From JBBDWK01 sp040902885 (GTDB lineage: Bacteria; Acidobacteriota; Terriglobia; Bryobacterales; Bryobacteraceae), in contig JBBDWK010000002.1 in the NCBI GenBank assembly GCA_040902885.1, positions 124,001 through 188,000 on the forward strand: 64,000 nucleotides of DNA. Reading direction: 5' to 3'. The notes under the pieces were generated by a model. The model was not told the DNA's origin. It searched no databases and saw only the letters and a program-made list of their open reading frames with translations. The position numbers and the translations under genes are program-made. This document shows, in pieces, positions 15,683 to 22,756 of this stretch (the stretch's first letter is position 1; every line of letters starts with the position of its first letter).

Positions 15683-17197
15683 ATGGTGCAGCTAAGGGCA
15701 TTTCCTCGAATCTGCATCGCCCTCGGACTCCCCGATCTCGAGAAACTGTTGGACCGCGCCGCGAAGGAGGCGGAAGCGGGCGAATCCTTTCTTGAGTTTC
15801 GCCTCGATTATTTGGAGCGGCCGGAGAAGGGGGCGACTGCAATATCGTCGTTCTTATCCAAATACCCGGATTGTCTCATCCTCGCCACCTGCCGCCGCCA
15901 CCAGAATCGAGGCCGCTTCAACGGCAGTATCGACGACCAGATTCGCATCCTGAGCCTCGCCGTCGATTCGGGCGCGAAGGCGGTGGACGTTGAGATTGAG
16001 ACCGCCGAGGCGGCCAGCGAGAAGCTTTCCATCTTTCAGGGCCGCGCGGCAACCATCGTTTCGTATCACAACTTCGAAGGCACCCCTCAGATGGAAGCCG
16101 TGCTGCGAAGGATGATGCGCGTGCCCGCCGAGGCTTACAAGATCGTCACCACGGCCCGCAAGCCATCCGACGTCGCGCGCGCCTTGAGCCTCGCCAAGTC
16201 GCATCCGCGCGTGCCCCTGGTCCTGCTCGCGATGGGCGAGATCGGCTTCCCGACGCGGGTCCTCTCTCCCGGCTTCGGCGGCCTTTACACCTATGCCGCT
16301 CCCATGTCGACGGAAGGCACCGCGGCCGGACAGGTTTGCGCCCGGCCGCTCCGGAATCTATACCGCGTCGAGAAGTTGGCCAAAACCGCAAAGATTTTCG
16401 GCGTCATCGCACATCCCGTCCGGCACTCTATTTCGCCCGCCGTGCACAACCGGGCCTTCCAGTCCCGCCGCTTTGACGGCATATACGTCCCCCTTCTGGT
16501 CTCGCCGGCACATTTGAAGGATTTTTTTTCGCTCGCCGAAAAGCTGCCGATTTCCGGGTTCAGCGTCACCATTCCCCACAAGCAGAGGATCATCCGCTAC
16601 CTGGATGTGGTGGAACCGTCCGCGCGCCGTATTGGCGCCGTGAACACGGTGTGGCGGAAGGCCGGCAAGTGGCGGGGAACCAACACGGACGCCGATGGAG
16701 TCACCATCCCGCTGTCGCGTAAGCTGCGGCTGAACAAGTCCTCCATCCTGGTAGTTGGCAACGGCGGAGCGGCGCGCAGCGCGGCCTGTGCGCTGGGAGA
16801 TGCGGGGGCCAAAGTGACCCTGGTGGGCCGCAATCCGGACCGTGTCCGCGCGCTGGCCCGTTTGTGCGGCGCGGAGGCGCTGCCGAAAGAGGCGCTCCAG
16901 TCGCGCTACTTCGACGGCATTGTGCATGCCACTCCCCTGGGGATGTTTCCGCATGTCAATGAGAGCTTTTTTAACGGCTGCGTCCCGGGGGACGTCATAC
17001 TGGATATGGTCTACAATCCTCTCGACACGCTGCTGATCCGGCAGGCGCGCGAACAGGGTAAGACGGTGATACCGGGCATTCACATGTTTATCGAGCAGGC
17101 CGTGCGCCAGTTCGAGATCTGGACCGGCGAGCCGGCGCCCCGGGCAGTCATGGAACGGGCGGCGCTTGCGGCGCTCGAACCGAACGGAGGAGTTTGA
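15683..17197 (+). CDS. AroD-AroE fusion: 3-dehydroquinate dehydratase / shikimate dehydrogenase
   Basis: Bifunctional shikimate-pathway enzyme, about 504 aa, carrying steps 3 and 4. The N-terminal half is a type I dehydroquinase: FLEFRLDYLE, ATCRRHQNRGRFNGS, the catalytic His in SYHNFEGTP, and the Schiff-base Lys in AYKIVTTARKP. The C-terminal half (from about residue 235) is shikimate dehydrogenase: HPVRHSISPAVHN for shikimate binding, VTIPHKQ with the catalytic Lys, NTDADG, and the NADP loop VVGNGGAARSA. The start is uncertain: TTG 15674, GTG 15677, ATG 15683 and GTG 15686 are all in frame. A TTGACA at 15646-15651 could be the -35. Its stop overlaps the next start (TGATG). Confidence 0.95.
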   Translation: MVQLRAFPRICIALGLPDLEKLLDRAAKEAEAGESFLEFRLDYLERPEKGATAISSFLSKYPDCLILATCRRHQNRGRFNGSIDDQIRILSLAVDSGAKAVDVEIETAEAASEKLSIFQGRAATIVSYHNFEGTPQMEAVLRRMMRVPAEAYKIVTTARKPSDVARALSLAKSHPRVPLVLLAMGEIGFPTRVLSPGFGGLYTYAAPMSTEGTAAGQVCARPLRNLYRVEKLAKTAKIFGVIAHPVRHSISPAVHNRAFQSRRFDGIYVPLLVSPAHLKDFFSLAEKLPISGFSVTIPHKQRIIRYLDVVEPSARRIGAVNTVWRKAGKWRGTNTDADGVTIPLSRKLRLNKSSILVVGNGGAARSAACALGDAGAKVTLVGRNPDRVRALARLCGAEALPKEALQSRYFDGIVHATPLGMFPHVNESFFNGCVPGDVILDMVYNPLDTLLIRQAREQGKTVIPGIHMFIEQAVRQFEIWTGEPAPRAVMERAALAALEPNGGV

Positions 17198-17400
17198 TGA
17201 ACGGGAAGCAGATTACCCGGCGGCAGCTCGGCGCGACCCTGGCGGGCGCGGCAGCGCTGCTAGGCCAAACCCGTACGCCGGAGCCCACACCCAATGAGGA
17301 GCTTGAAGCCGCCCGCGAGCGGATACGCCGCGACGGTCTGAGGCTGGCCTCCATCGGCATTCCCATGGATCGCGAGCCGGCCTTCCAGTTCCAGGCCTGA
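17197..17400 (+). CDS. Small twin-arginine-signal protein coupled to amidase
   Basis: Protein of 67 aa consisting of a Tat signal (TRRQLGATLAGAAALLG), a short charged helix (EELEAARERIRRDGLRLA) and the tail IPMDREPAFQFQA. The ATG overlaps the aroDE stop (TGATG), implying translational coupling. The amidase starts 10 bases downstream, in another frame, and has no signal peptide of its own. One possibility is that this protein carries the folded amidase through the Tat pathway as a hitchhiker partner; another is that it is the detached leader of a once continuous exported amidase. I do not recognise a named family. Confidence 0.65.
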   Translation: MNGKQITRRQLGATLAGAAALLGQTRTPEPTPNEELEAARERIRRDGLRLASIGIPMDREPAFQFQA

Positions 17401-17410
17401 GGATTGAGTA

Positions 17411-18838
17411 GTGCCTGACTGGGACGACGACATATTCTTCGCTTCCATTACGGAATTGAACCAGCGCCTGCGCGCGAAAGAGTTCAAGGCCGTGGAATTG
17501 ACGCGCGCCTTCTGCGACCGTCTGGAAAAACTGGGGCCGCGCTACAACGCGCTGGCGCTATCTCTTCGCGAGCAGGCCATCCGGAAGGCACGCGATGTAG
17601 ACGGCGAAATCAAGCGCAACCGCCTGCGCGGCGCTCTGCAGGGCGTGCCGTTCGGCGCCAAGGATCTGCTGACCTATGCGGGTCACCCCACCACTTGGGG
17701 GGCCAAGCCTTACGCCGGGCAGGTGTTCGACTATCACGCCACCGTGCTCAAGAAGCTGGACGACGCCGGCGCGGTGCTGGTCGGGAAGCTCTCCATGGTG
17801 GAATTGGCTGGCGGCGGCGGATACCGTTATCCGGCGGCCTCCATGTTCGGCCCGGGGCTGAACCCCTGGAACCGCGCCTACTGGTCGGGTGGATCGTCCA
17901 GCGGATCGGGAAGCGCGGTGGCCGCGGGCCTCACGCCCTTCGCCATGGGCTCGGAGACATGGGGGTCCATCCTCACGCCCGCCGCTTACTGCGGCATCAC
18001 CGGCCTGCGCCCTACCTATGGCCTGGTCAGCCGGTATGGCGCGATGGCCCTTTCCTGGACCTTGGATAAGATCGGTCCCATGTGCCGCACCGCCGAAGAC
18101 TGCGCCCATGTGCTTGCGGCCATCTCCGGCGGCGATGCCAACGACCCGGGCTCCTCCGGCAAACGTTTCTACTACACTCCCCAATTCGCCCGGAAGCTCA
18201 CCGATCTGCGCATCGGCTTCGCCCCGGTGGATTTCGCCGAGTGGGCCGAAGAGCCAGCCCGCCCGCCCTTCCAGCAGGCGCTGGAAGCTCTGAAAGAAAC
18301 CGGCGTGGAGGCGAAGGAGATCCGCCTGCCCGACTTTCCCTACGGTTTGGTCGCCGGGTCCATCATCGCCGCCGAAGGCTCGGCCATATTCGAGCCGCTG
18401 ATTGAAAGCGGCGAAGTGGACCAGCTCGCCGATCAGAAGCAGATTGCCGGCCTCAAGGCAGGTCTGGGCATAGCGGCCAAAGATTATCTGAAGGCCATGC
18501 GTATCCGCCGCGGCATGCAGCAGGAACTGCGGAAACTGTTCGTGGACGTGGACGTGTTTGTTTCGCCCAGCCGTTTCGGGCCGGCCTCTTTGATTACCGA
18601 GGCGCTGGACCGCCGGAATACGGACCGCACTCCCCCCAAGGACCGCGGCCTGAGCGATCTGGGCGCGGCGGGGAACCTGGCCGGTTACCCCGCCCTCTCC
18701 CTCCCCTGCGGGTTTGCCGGAGAGCTGCCGGTGGCCATTCAACTGGTTGGGGCGCCCAATAGCGAGAACACTCTGGTTGCTATAGGCAAGGAGTTCCAGA
18801 AGCGCACCGACTGGCACAAGCGGCGCCCGAAAGTATAG
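17411..18838 (+). CDS. Amidase-signature family amidase
   Basis: Amidase of 475 aa with the Ser-cisSer-Lys triad: Lys in GVPFGAKDLLTYAG, the serines in SGGSSSGSGSAVAAGL and GSETWGSILTPAAYCG. Length and layout match GatA-like amidases, but no GatB or GatC gene is near, and the C-terminal half diverges, so a role in tRNA amidation is unlikely. The start is GTG at 17411. The preceding Tat-signal mini-protein may direct it to the periplasm. Substrate is unknown. A strong hairpin lies 18 bases after the stop. Confidence 0.9.
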   Translation: MPDWDDDIFFASITELNQRLRAKEFKAVELTRAFCDRLEKLGPRYNALALSLREQAIRKARDVDGEIKRNRLRGALQGVPFGAKDLLTYAGHPTTWGAKPYAGQVFDYHATVLKKLDDAGAVLVGKLSMVELAGGGGYRYPAASMFGPGLNPWNRAYWSGGSSSGSGSAVAAGLTPFAMGSETWGSILTPAAYCGITGLRPTYGLVSRYGAMALSWTLDKIGPMCRTAEDCAHVLAAISGGDANDPGSSGKRFYYTPQFARKLTDLRIGFAPVDFAEWAEEPARPPFQQALEALKETGVEAKEIRLPDFPYGLVAGSIIAAEGSAIFEPLIESGEVDQLADQKQIAGLKAGLGIAAKDYLKAMRIRRGMQQELRKLFVDVDVFVSPSRFGPASLITEALDRRNTDRTPPKDRGLSDLGAAGNLAGYPALSLPCGFAGELPVAIQLVGAPNSENTLVAIGKEFQKRTDWHKRRPKV

Positions 18839-18856
18839 TCTGCTGTCGCATCGAAG

Positions 18857-18915
18857 ACCGCTCCTTGCAGTCGCGGCTCTGTTGCCGATTCTGAGCCGCG
18901 ACTGCAAGGAGCGGT
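18857..18915. terminator. Perfect 23-bp inverted repeat between convergent genes
   Basis: Arms 18857-18879 and 18893-18915 are exact reverse complements over 23 bases, separated by 13 bases, and are followed by TTTTCT. The position between the convergent amidase and receptor genes fits a bidirectional intrinsic terminator. Arm sequence resembles the palindrome at 10241-10298, suggesting a repeated element. Confidence 0.75.
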
Positions 18916-18930
18916 TTTCTCGCCCGCCCC

Positions 18931-21900
18931 TCAGAATTGAAGGCGCAGAGCGAACTGCAACTGCCGGTTGGCCCGTGAAGTAGCGCTGATGGTGCCCACG
19001 CCTCCGGCCCCCACGGTGCTTGCGGGCAGGTCGAACTGCGGCGTATTCAGCGCATTGAAAAACTCCGTCCGGAACATCAGCTCGCGCGCCTCTCCCAGCG
19101 GGAACTTCTTGGACGCGGTCAGATCGAAATTGTAGGTGGCCGGTCCTCGCACGGTGTTTCTCCCGGCGTTGCCCCAGTTAAAAGGCTGGGGCACCGAGAA
19201 TGCTTCCGGCGCGAACCACCGGGTTAGCGACTGGTTCTGCGGTTTGTAACTCACACCCGGCACAACATCGGCGCGTCCGCCCACGCCCGTATTCGTCGGC
19301 GAACCAGTGGTGGTTACGGTGAACGGGAACCCGCTCTGCATCACGGTAATTCCTCCGAGTTCCCAGTTTCCCAGAATCCAGCGCATGGCGTTCGCCTCGT
19401 TGAGATATCGCTTGCCCGCTCCGAAAGGCAGAGCGTAGGTCCAGGCAAAATTCACGCGGTGACGGAGATCGCTCGCGGAGCTGCCCCAGTCCGCATTACG
19501 GTCCCGTAGATCCTGCGGGATGGGACCGTTCGCGCCGCCATCGCCGCCCGCATTATCCAGGCCGTGGGACCAGGTCCAGTTGCCCAGGAAGAAAAATCCG
19601 TTGCCGAAGCGCCGCTCAAAGGTAGTCTGGAGCGAGGTATACGCCGACGACCCCGACGACTCGAGCCACGCGATGTTCACCACATCCGGCAGCAACTGAG
19701 CGTAAGGACGGCGCGGACCGATGGCGCCCGGGCCGGGGTCGGGCAGGTTTAGATTGCGCGCCCAGGTGAGATGCCGTCCGAGCGAGCTGACAAAGCCGAT
19801 GGTCGCCACCGAGTTGGCGCTGATTTCGCGCTGCAGGCTGAGATTGAACTGCTGCATCTGCAGGTTCTGAAAATCGGGCGTAACGCCGCGCAGATTGCCG
19901 AACGGCCGGTCCGCGCTTACCGGCGGAAAATCGGTCAGCTTGGGAAAGCCTTCGGCAACCCGGTTGGCGGGCGTCAATGCTCCCGGAATGATGCTCAGGT
20001 TGAAGCCGAAAGGCACCTGGCGGAACTGCCGGATATTGGTGGCGAAGTTATATTCGGGCGTATAGAAGATGCCGTACCCTCCGCGAAGAACGGTCTTGGG
20101 CATGACCTGCCATGCAAAACCGAAGCGCGGCCCGAATGCCCGCTTATCGGTATTGACGTTGGCGGTCCGCGAAGCGTTCTGCCCCGCGATCAGAAGGTTG
20201 GCGGTAGCGGGATCGAAGTTCACCCAGTAGTTGTTGCGCTCGGTGAAGGGCGTGTTGACCTCGTAGTGCAGGCCCAGATTGAGAGTGAGCCGGTTGTTCA
20301 CCCGCCAGTCGTCGCGGAAATAGAAGTTGTGCTCGCCCGAGTTGAGGAAACCCGTCCCGGGAATGAAGAAGTCGCGCGTCGTTCGCGCGGGATATCCCAG
20401 CAGCATGGTCGCGATCGCATCGCCGGTCCCGCCGGGGGCCGCCGGATTGTTGGTCAGGCCGTTATCGAAGTTGAACCGCCCGAAGGCGCTCTCGCCCGGA
20501 GGCGAGGCCGTCTCGCTCACCATGCGGAAGCGAAGATCCACGCCCCAGCGCAGATTGTGCGTGCCCTTCTGCCAGGTGGCGTTGGCGATAATCTGCTTCA
20601 TGTCTTCATCGCGGATCAGCGGGTTCGACCGGGCGTTGCCCAGGCCTGCATATCCCGCCGGGCTCACGATGGGCGCGGTCGGCTGGAAAGGATCGCTGGC
20701 ATCGCGCCCCGGAATGTCCCCCCAAACCGGGTTGGTCAGGCTGGTCGGAACCAGGCGGCTGTTGAAGCGTGTGTAGCCGAACCGGAAGTCGCCGATCAAC
20801 GCCGGGCTGAAAGTGCGGATGTCGGTTATCACGATGCTCTGGCCGCGCACGTCGTTCGGACCCGCGAAGCTGTCCTCGTTGCCGCCGATATCGGTATTGA
20901 AGGTGTCCGGGATGGTCAGGCGGCTGTCGTCAATCGAGTAACGTACGAAGAAGGAGTCCTTCTCGCTCAGCCGATGGTCGAATCTGCCGTCGGCGCGCTC
21001 CACCACGCTGCGCTTCTTCGGGTTGGCCACGAAGTTGTTGACCGCGCCGGAGGTCTGCGGCAGTGGATAGAGGCTCACCAGGCGCGAGGCGATGGGATCG
21101 AAGCGGCTGGCCGGGATGATGTCATTGGGAAAGCGATCGCGGACGGAGCCGGTTCCAGCGGGATTCGGACGCGTGGTCAACGGGTCGTAGATACCGTTAG
21201 GCACGACGCCGCGGAAATCGCCCTGGCGTATGGCCGGCCGCGGAACGGTAACCACGCGGCTGTCTCCGAAGATCTCGCGGTAGCCTTCCCAGTTCATGAA
21301 GAAGAACGTCTTGTCGCGGCCGTTATACTTCGGCAGCAGCACCGGGCCGCCCAGACTTGCTCCGTACTGGTTGAGGCGGAAGGGCGGCTGGGGCTGGTCC
21401 GGCCGGGCGAAAAAGTTGCGCGCGTCCAGGCTCGAATTGCGCAGAAACTCGAACGCCGACCCGTGGAAGCGGTTAGTGCCCGATTTGGTGTTGACCACTA
21501 CCACCGCGCCGGCCGCCCGGCCGTATTCCGCCCCGGGATTGTTGGTGAGAACGCGAAACTCCTGGATGCCCTCCACGGACGGGCGAACCACGAAGGTCTG
21601 GGAGATCATCTCCGTGTTGTCGATGCCGTCCAGGAGCACCTGGTTATTGGTGTTCCGCGCGCCGTTGGCCAGGAGCGTGGTGCCGCCGGGACGCAGTTCA
21701 TCCGGCCGTCTTCCGGAATTGATGGTGTTGCGCTGCGCGTAGTCCAGGCCGTTCACGCCCGGCGCGAGAATCGCAAGCTGCACGAAGTTGCGGCCGTTGA
21801 GCGGCAAGGCATTGATCGGCTCTGGCGAAATCACCTGGCCAACCGAGGCGTTCTCCGTCTGCAACAGCGGGAGGGTTCCGACCACTTCCACGGTTTGTTC

Positions 21901-22245
21901 GACGGCGCCCACCTCCAGCGTGATATCCAGGCGCGCCGACTGCCCGACCTGCAGCACGAAGTTCCGGTAGACGGAACGGCTGAAGCCCGCTTTTTGAGCG
22001 GAAACCGTATAGCTGCCGGCGAGCAGATTCACCACCGCGAAGTTACCGGTCGCATCGGTCGTGAGCACGTTGCCGGCGTTGGTGCCTTCGTTGGTGACGG
22101 TGACTTCGACGCCCGCAATGGAGGCGCCGGTGCGGTCGGTGATGGCGCCTACGATGCTGGCGCGCTCGACTTGCGCGAGAGCCGGGAGCATCAAGAGGGT
22201 AACAGTCGCGAGAAACCCGGAAAGACGAACGGACAAAGCTTTCAT
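18931..22245 (-). CDS. Oar-like TonB-dependent receptor, complete
   Basis: Full outer-membrane receptor of 1104 aa. The ATG at 22245 has GGGGGAG upstream and begins a signal peptide (MKALSVRLSGFLATVTLL, cleavage near ALAQ); an upstream in-frame ATG would spoil it. Next is a carboxypeptidase-regulatory-like domain (ASIVGAITDRTGASIAGVEV), then the plug with ALPLNGRNFVQLAILAPG and LLDGIDNTEMISQ, then a long barrel ending in LQFALRLQF. A TATAAT box on this strand lies at 22270-22275. It is divergent from the BlaI and M56-TonB genes, so it may be the receptor served by that TonB-like protein. Substrate is unknown. Confidence 0.95.
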   Translation of the reverse strand: MKALSVRLSGFLATVTLLMLPALAQVERASIVGAITDRTGASIAGVEVTVTNEGTNAGNVLTTDATGNFAVVNLLAGSYTVSAQKAGFSRSVYRNFVLQVGQSARLDITLEVGAVEQTVEVVGTLPLLQTENASVGQVISPEPINALPLNGRNFVQLAILAPGVNGLDYAQRNTINSGRRPDELRPGGTTLLANGARNTNNQVLLDGIDNTEMISQTFVVRPSVEGIQEFRVLTNNPGAEYGRAAGAVVVVNTKSGTNRFHGSAFEFLRNSSLDARNFFARPDQPQPPFRLNQYGASLGGPVLLPKYNGRDKTFFFMNWEGYREIFGDSRVVTVPRPAIRQGDFRGVVPNGIYDPLTTRPNPAGTGSVRDRFPNDIIPASRFDPIASRLVSLYPLPQTSGAVNNFVANPKKRSVVERADGRFDHRLSEKDSFFVRYSIDDSRLTIPDTFNTDIGGNEDSFAGPNDVRGQSIVITDIRTFSPALIGDFRFGYTRFNSRLVPTSLTNPVWGDIPGRDASDPFQPTAPIVSPAGYAGLGNARSNPLIRDEDMKQIIANATWQKGTHNLRWGVDLRFRMVSETASPPGESAFGRFNFDNGLTNNPAAPGGTGDAIATMLLGYPARTTRDFFIPGTGFLNSGEHNFYFRDDWRVNNRLTLNLGLHYEVNTPFTERNNYWVNFDPATANLLIAGQNASRTANVNTDKRAFGPRFGFAWQVMPKTVLRGGYGIFYTPEYNFATNIRQFRQVPFGFNLSIIPGALTPANRVAEGFPKLTDFPPVSADRPFGNLRGVTPDFQNLQMQQFNLSLQREISANSVATIGFVSSLGRHLTWARNLNLPDPGPGAIGPRRPYAQLLPDVVNIAWLESSGSSAYTSLQTTFERRFGNGFFFLGNWTWSHGLDNAGGDGGANGPIPQDLRDRNADWGSSASDLRHRVNFAWTYALPFGAGKRYLNEANAMRWILGNWELGGITVMQSGFPFTVTTTGSPTNTGVGGRADVVPGVSYKPQNQSLTRWFAPEAFSVPQPFNWGNAGRNTVRGPATYNFDLTASKKFPLGEARELMFRTEFFNALNTPQFDLPASTVGAGGVGTISATSRANRQLQFALRLQF

Positions 22246-22269
22246 GCCCACTCCCCCTTTGCGATCGGT

Positions 22270-22275
22270 ATTATA
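22270..22275 (-). promoter_or_regulatory. -10 box of the divergent receptor gene
   Basis: The complement of 22270-22275 reads TATAAT, 24 bases before the receptor's ATG and ahead of its GGGGGAG ribosome-binding site. The -35 is weak, so an activator may be needed. Confidence 0.5.
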
Positions 22276-22305
22276 CGTCATTGAACCGTACGTTGAGTTT
22301 GCCCC

Positions 22306-22355
22306 TTGACAAGGCCGTTCCGTAGTGCTAATTTTTAAGCATAATGCTCAAAATT
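22306..22355 (+). promoter_or_regulatory. blaI promoter with palindromic operator
   Basis: TTGACA (22306-22311), a 17-nt spacer and TAATTT (22329-22334) form a near-consensus promoter. Overlapping the -10 and extending downstream is a 25-bp palindrome (22331-22355) centred on base 22343, with 10 of 12 arm positions paired, core AAGCAT-A-ATGCTC. BlaI/MecI-type repressors bind dyads placed like this, so it is a good candidate autoregulatory operator. Confidence 0.65.
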
Positions 22356-22375
22356 CAGCAGAAAAGGCGGCGCCG

Positions 22376-22756
22376 ATGGCACTCGCTGGCTTGAGCCGCC
22401 GGGAACGGCAGATCATGGAGATTCTCTACCAGCGCGGCAAAGCGTCCGCTTCCGCCATCCGGGAGGCCATGGAGGATGCGCCCAGCTATTCGGCGGTGCG
22501 CTCCATTCTGCGCGTGCTGGAGGAAAAGGGCCATGTCAAACACCAGGCGGAAGACTTGAAGTACGTCTACATGCCCATGGTGACCCGGGACAAGGCCAAG
22601 CGTTCGGCTGTGAAGCAGTTGGTGGATACGTTCTTCAGCGATGCTCCGGAACAGATGGTCGCCGCGCTCCTGGATGTCTCTTCCAAACGCCTGAAGCGCG
22701 AGGAATTGGACCGCATGACGGAAATGATCGAAAAAGCCAAACGGGAGGGAAAGTAA
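22376..22756 (+). CDS. BlaI/MecI-family repressor
   Basis: Winged-helix repressor of 126 aa. LSRRERQIMEILYQRGKASASAI and SYSAVRSILRVLEEKGHV are the family's DNA-binding helices; the C-terminal half is the dimerisation region cleaved in BlaI/MecI systems. I chose the ATG at 22376 with AAGGCGG upstream; a GTG at 22325 would add residues unlike the family. The stop is directly followed by the ATG of the M56 peptidase gene, the standard BlaI-BlaR pairing. The expected logic is that the membrane peptidase relieves repression, but no beta-lactamase gene is present, so the inducer need not be an antibiotic. Confidence 0.93.
   Translation: MALAGLSRRERQIMEILYQRGKASASAIREAMEDAPSYSAVRSILRVLEEKGHVKHQAEDLKYVYMPMVTRDKAKRSAVKQLVDTFFSDAPEQMVAALLDVSSKRLKREELDRMTEMIEKAKREGK

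Noticed and set aside
19771..22284. 837-codon open frame on the plus strand opposite the complete receptor gene
   Set aside because: Its frame is a shadow of GC-rich codon use; the product is Arg/Ala/Val-rich without recognisable domains, while the minus strand encodes a full receptor.
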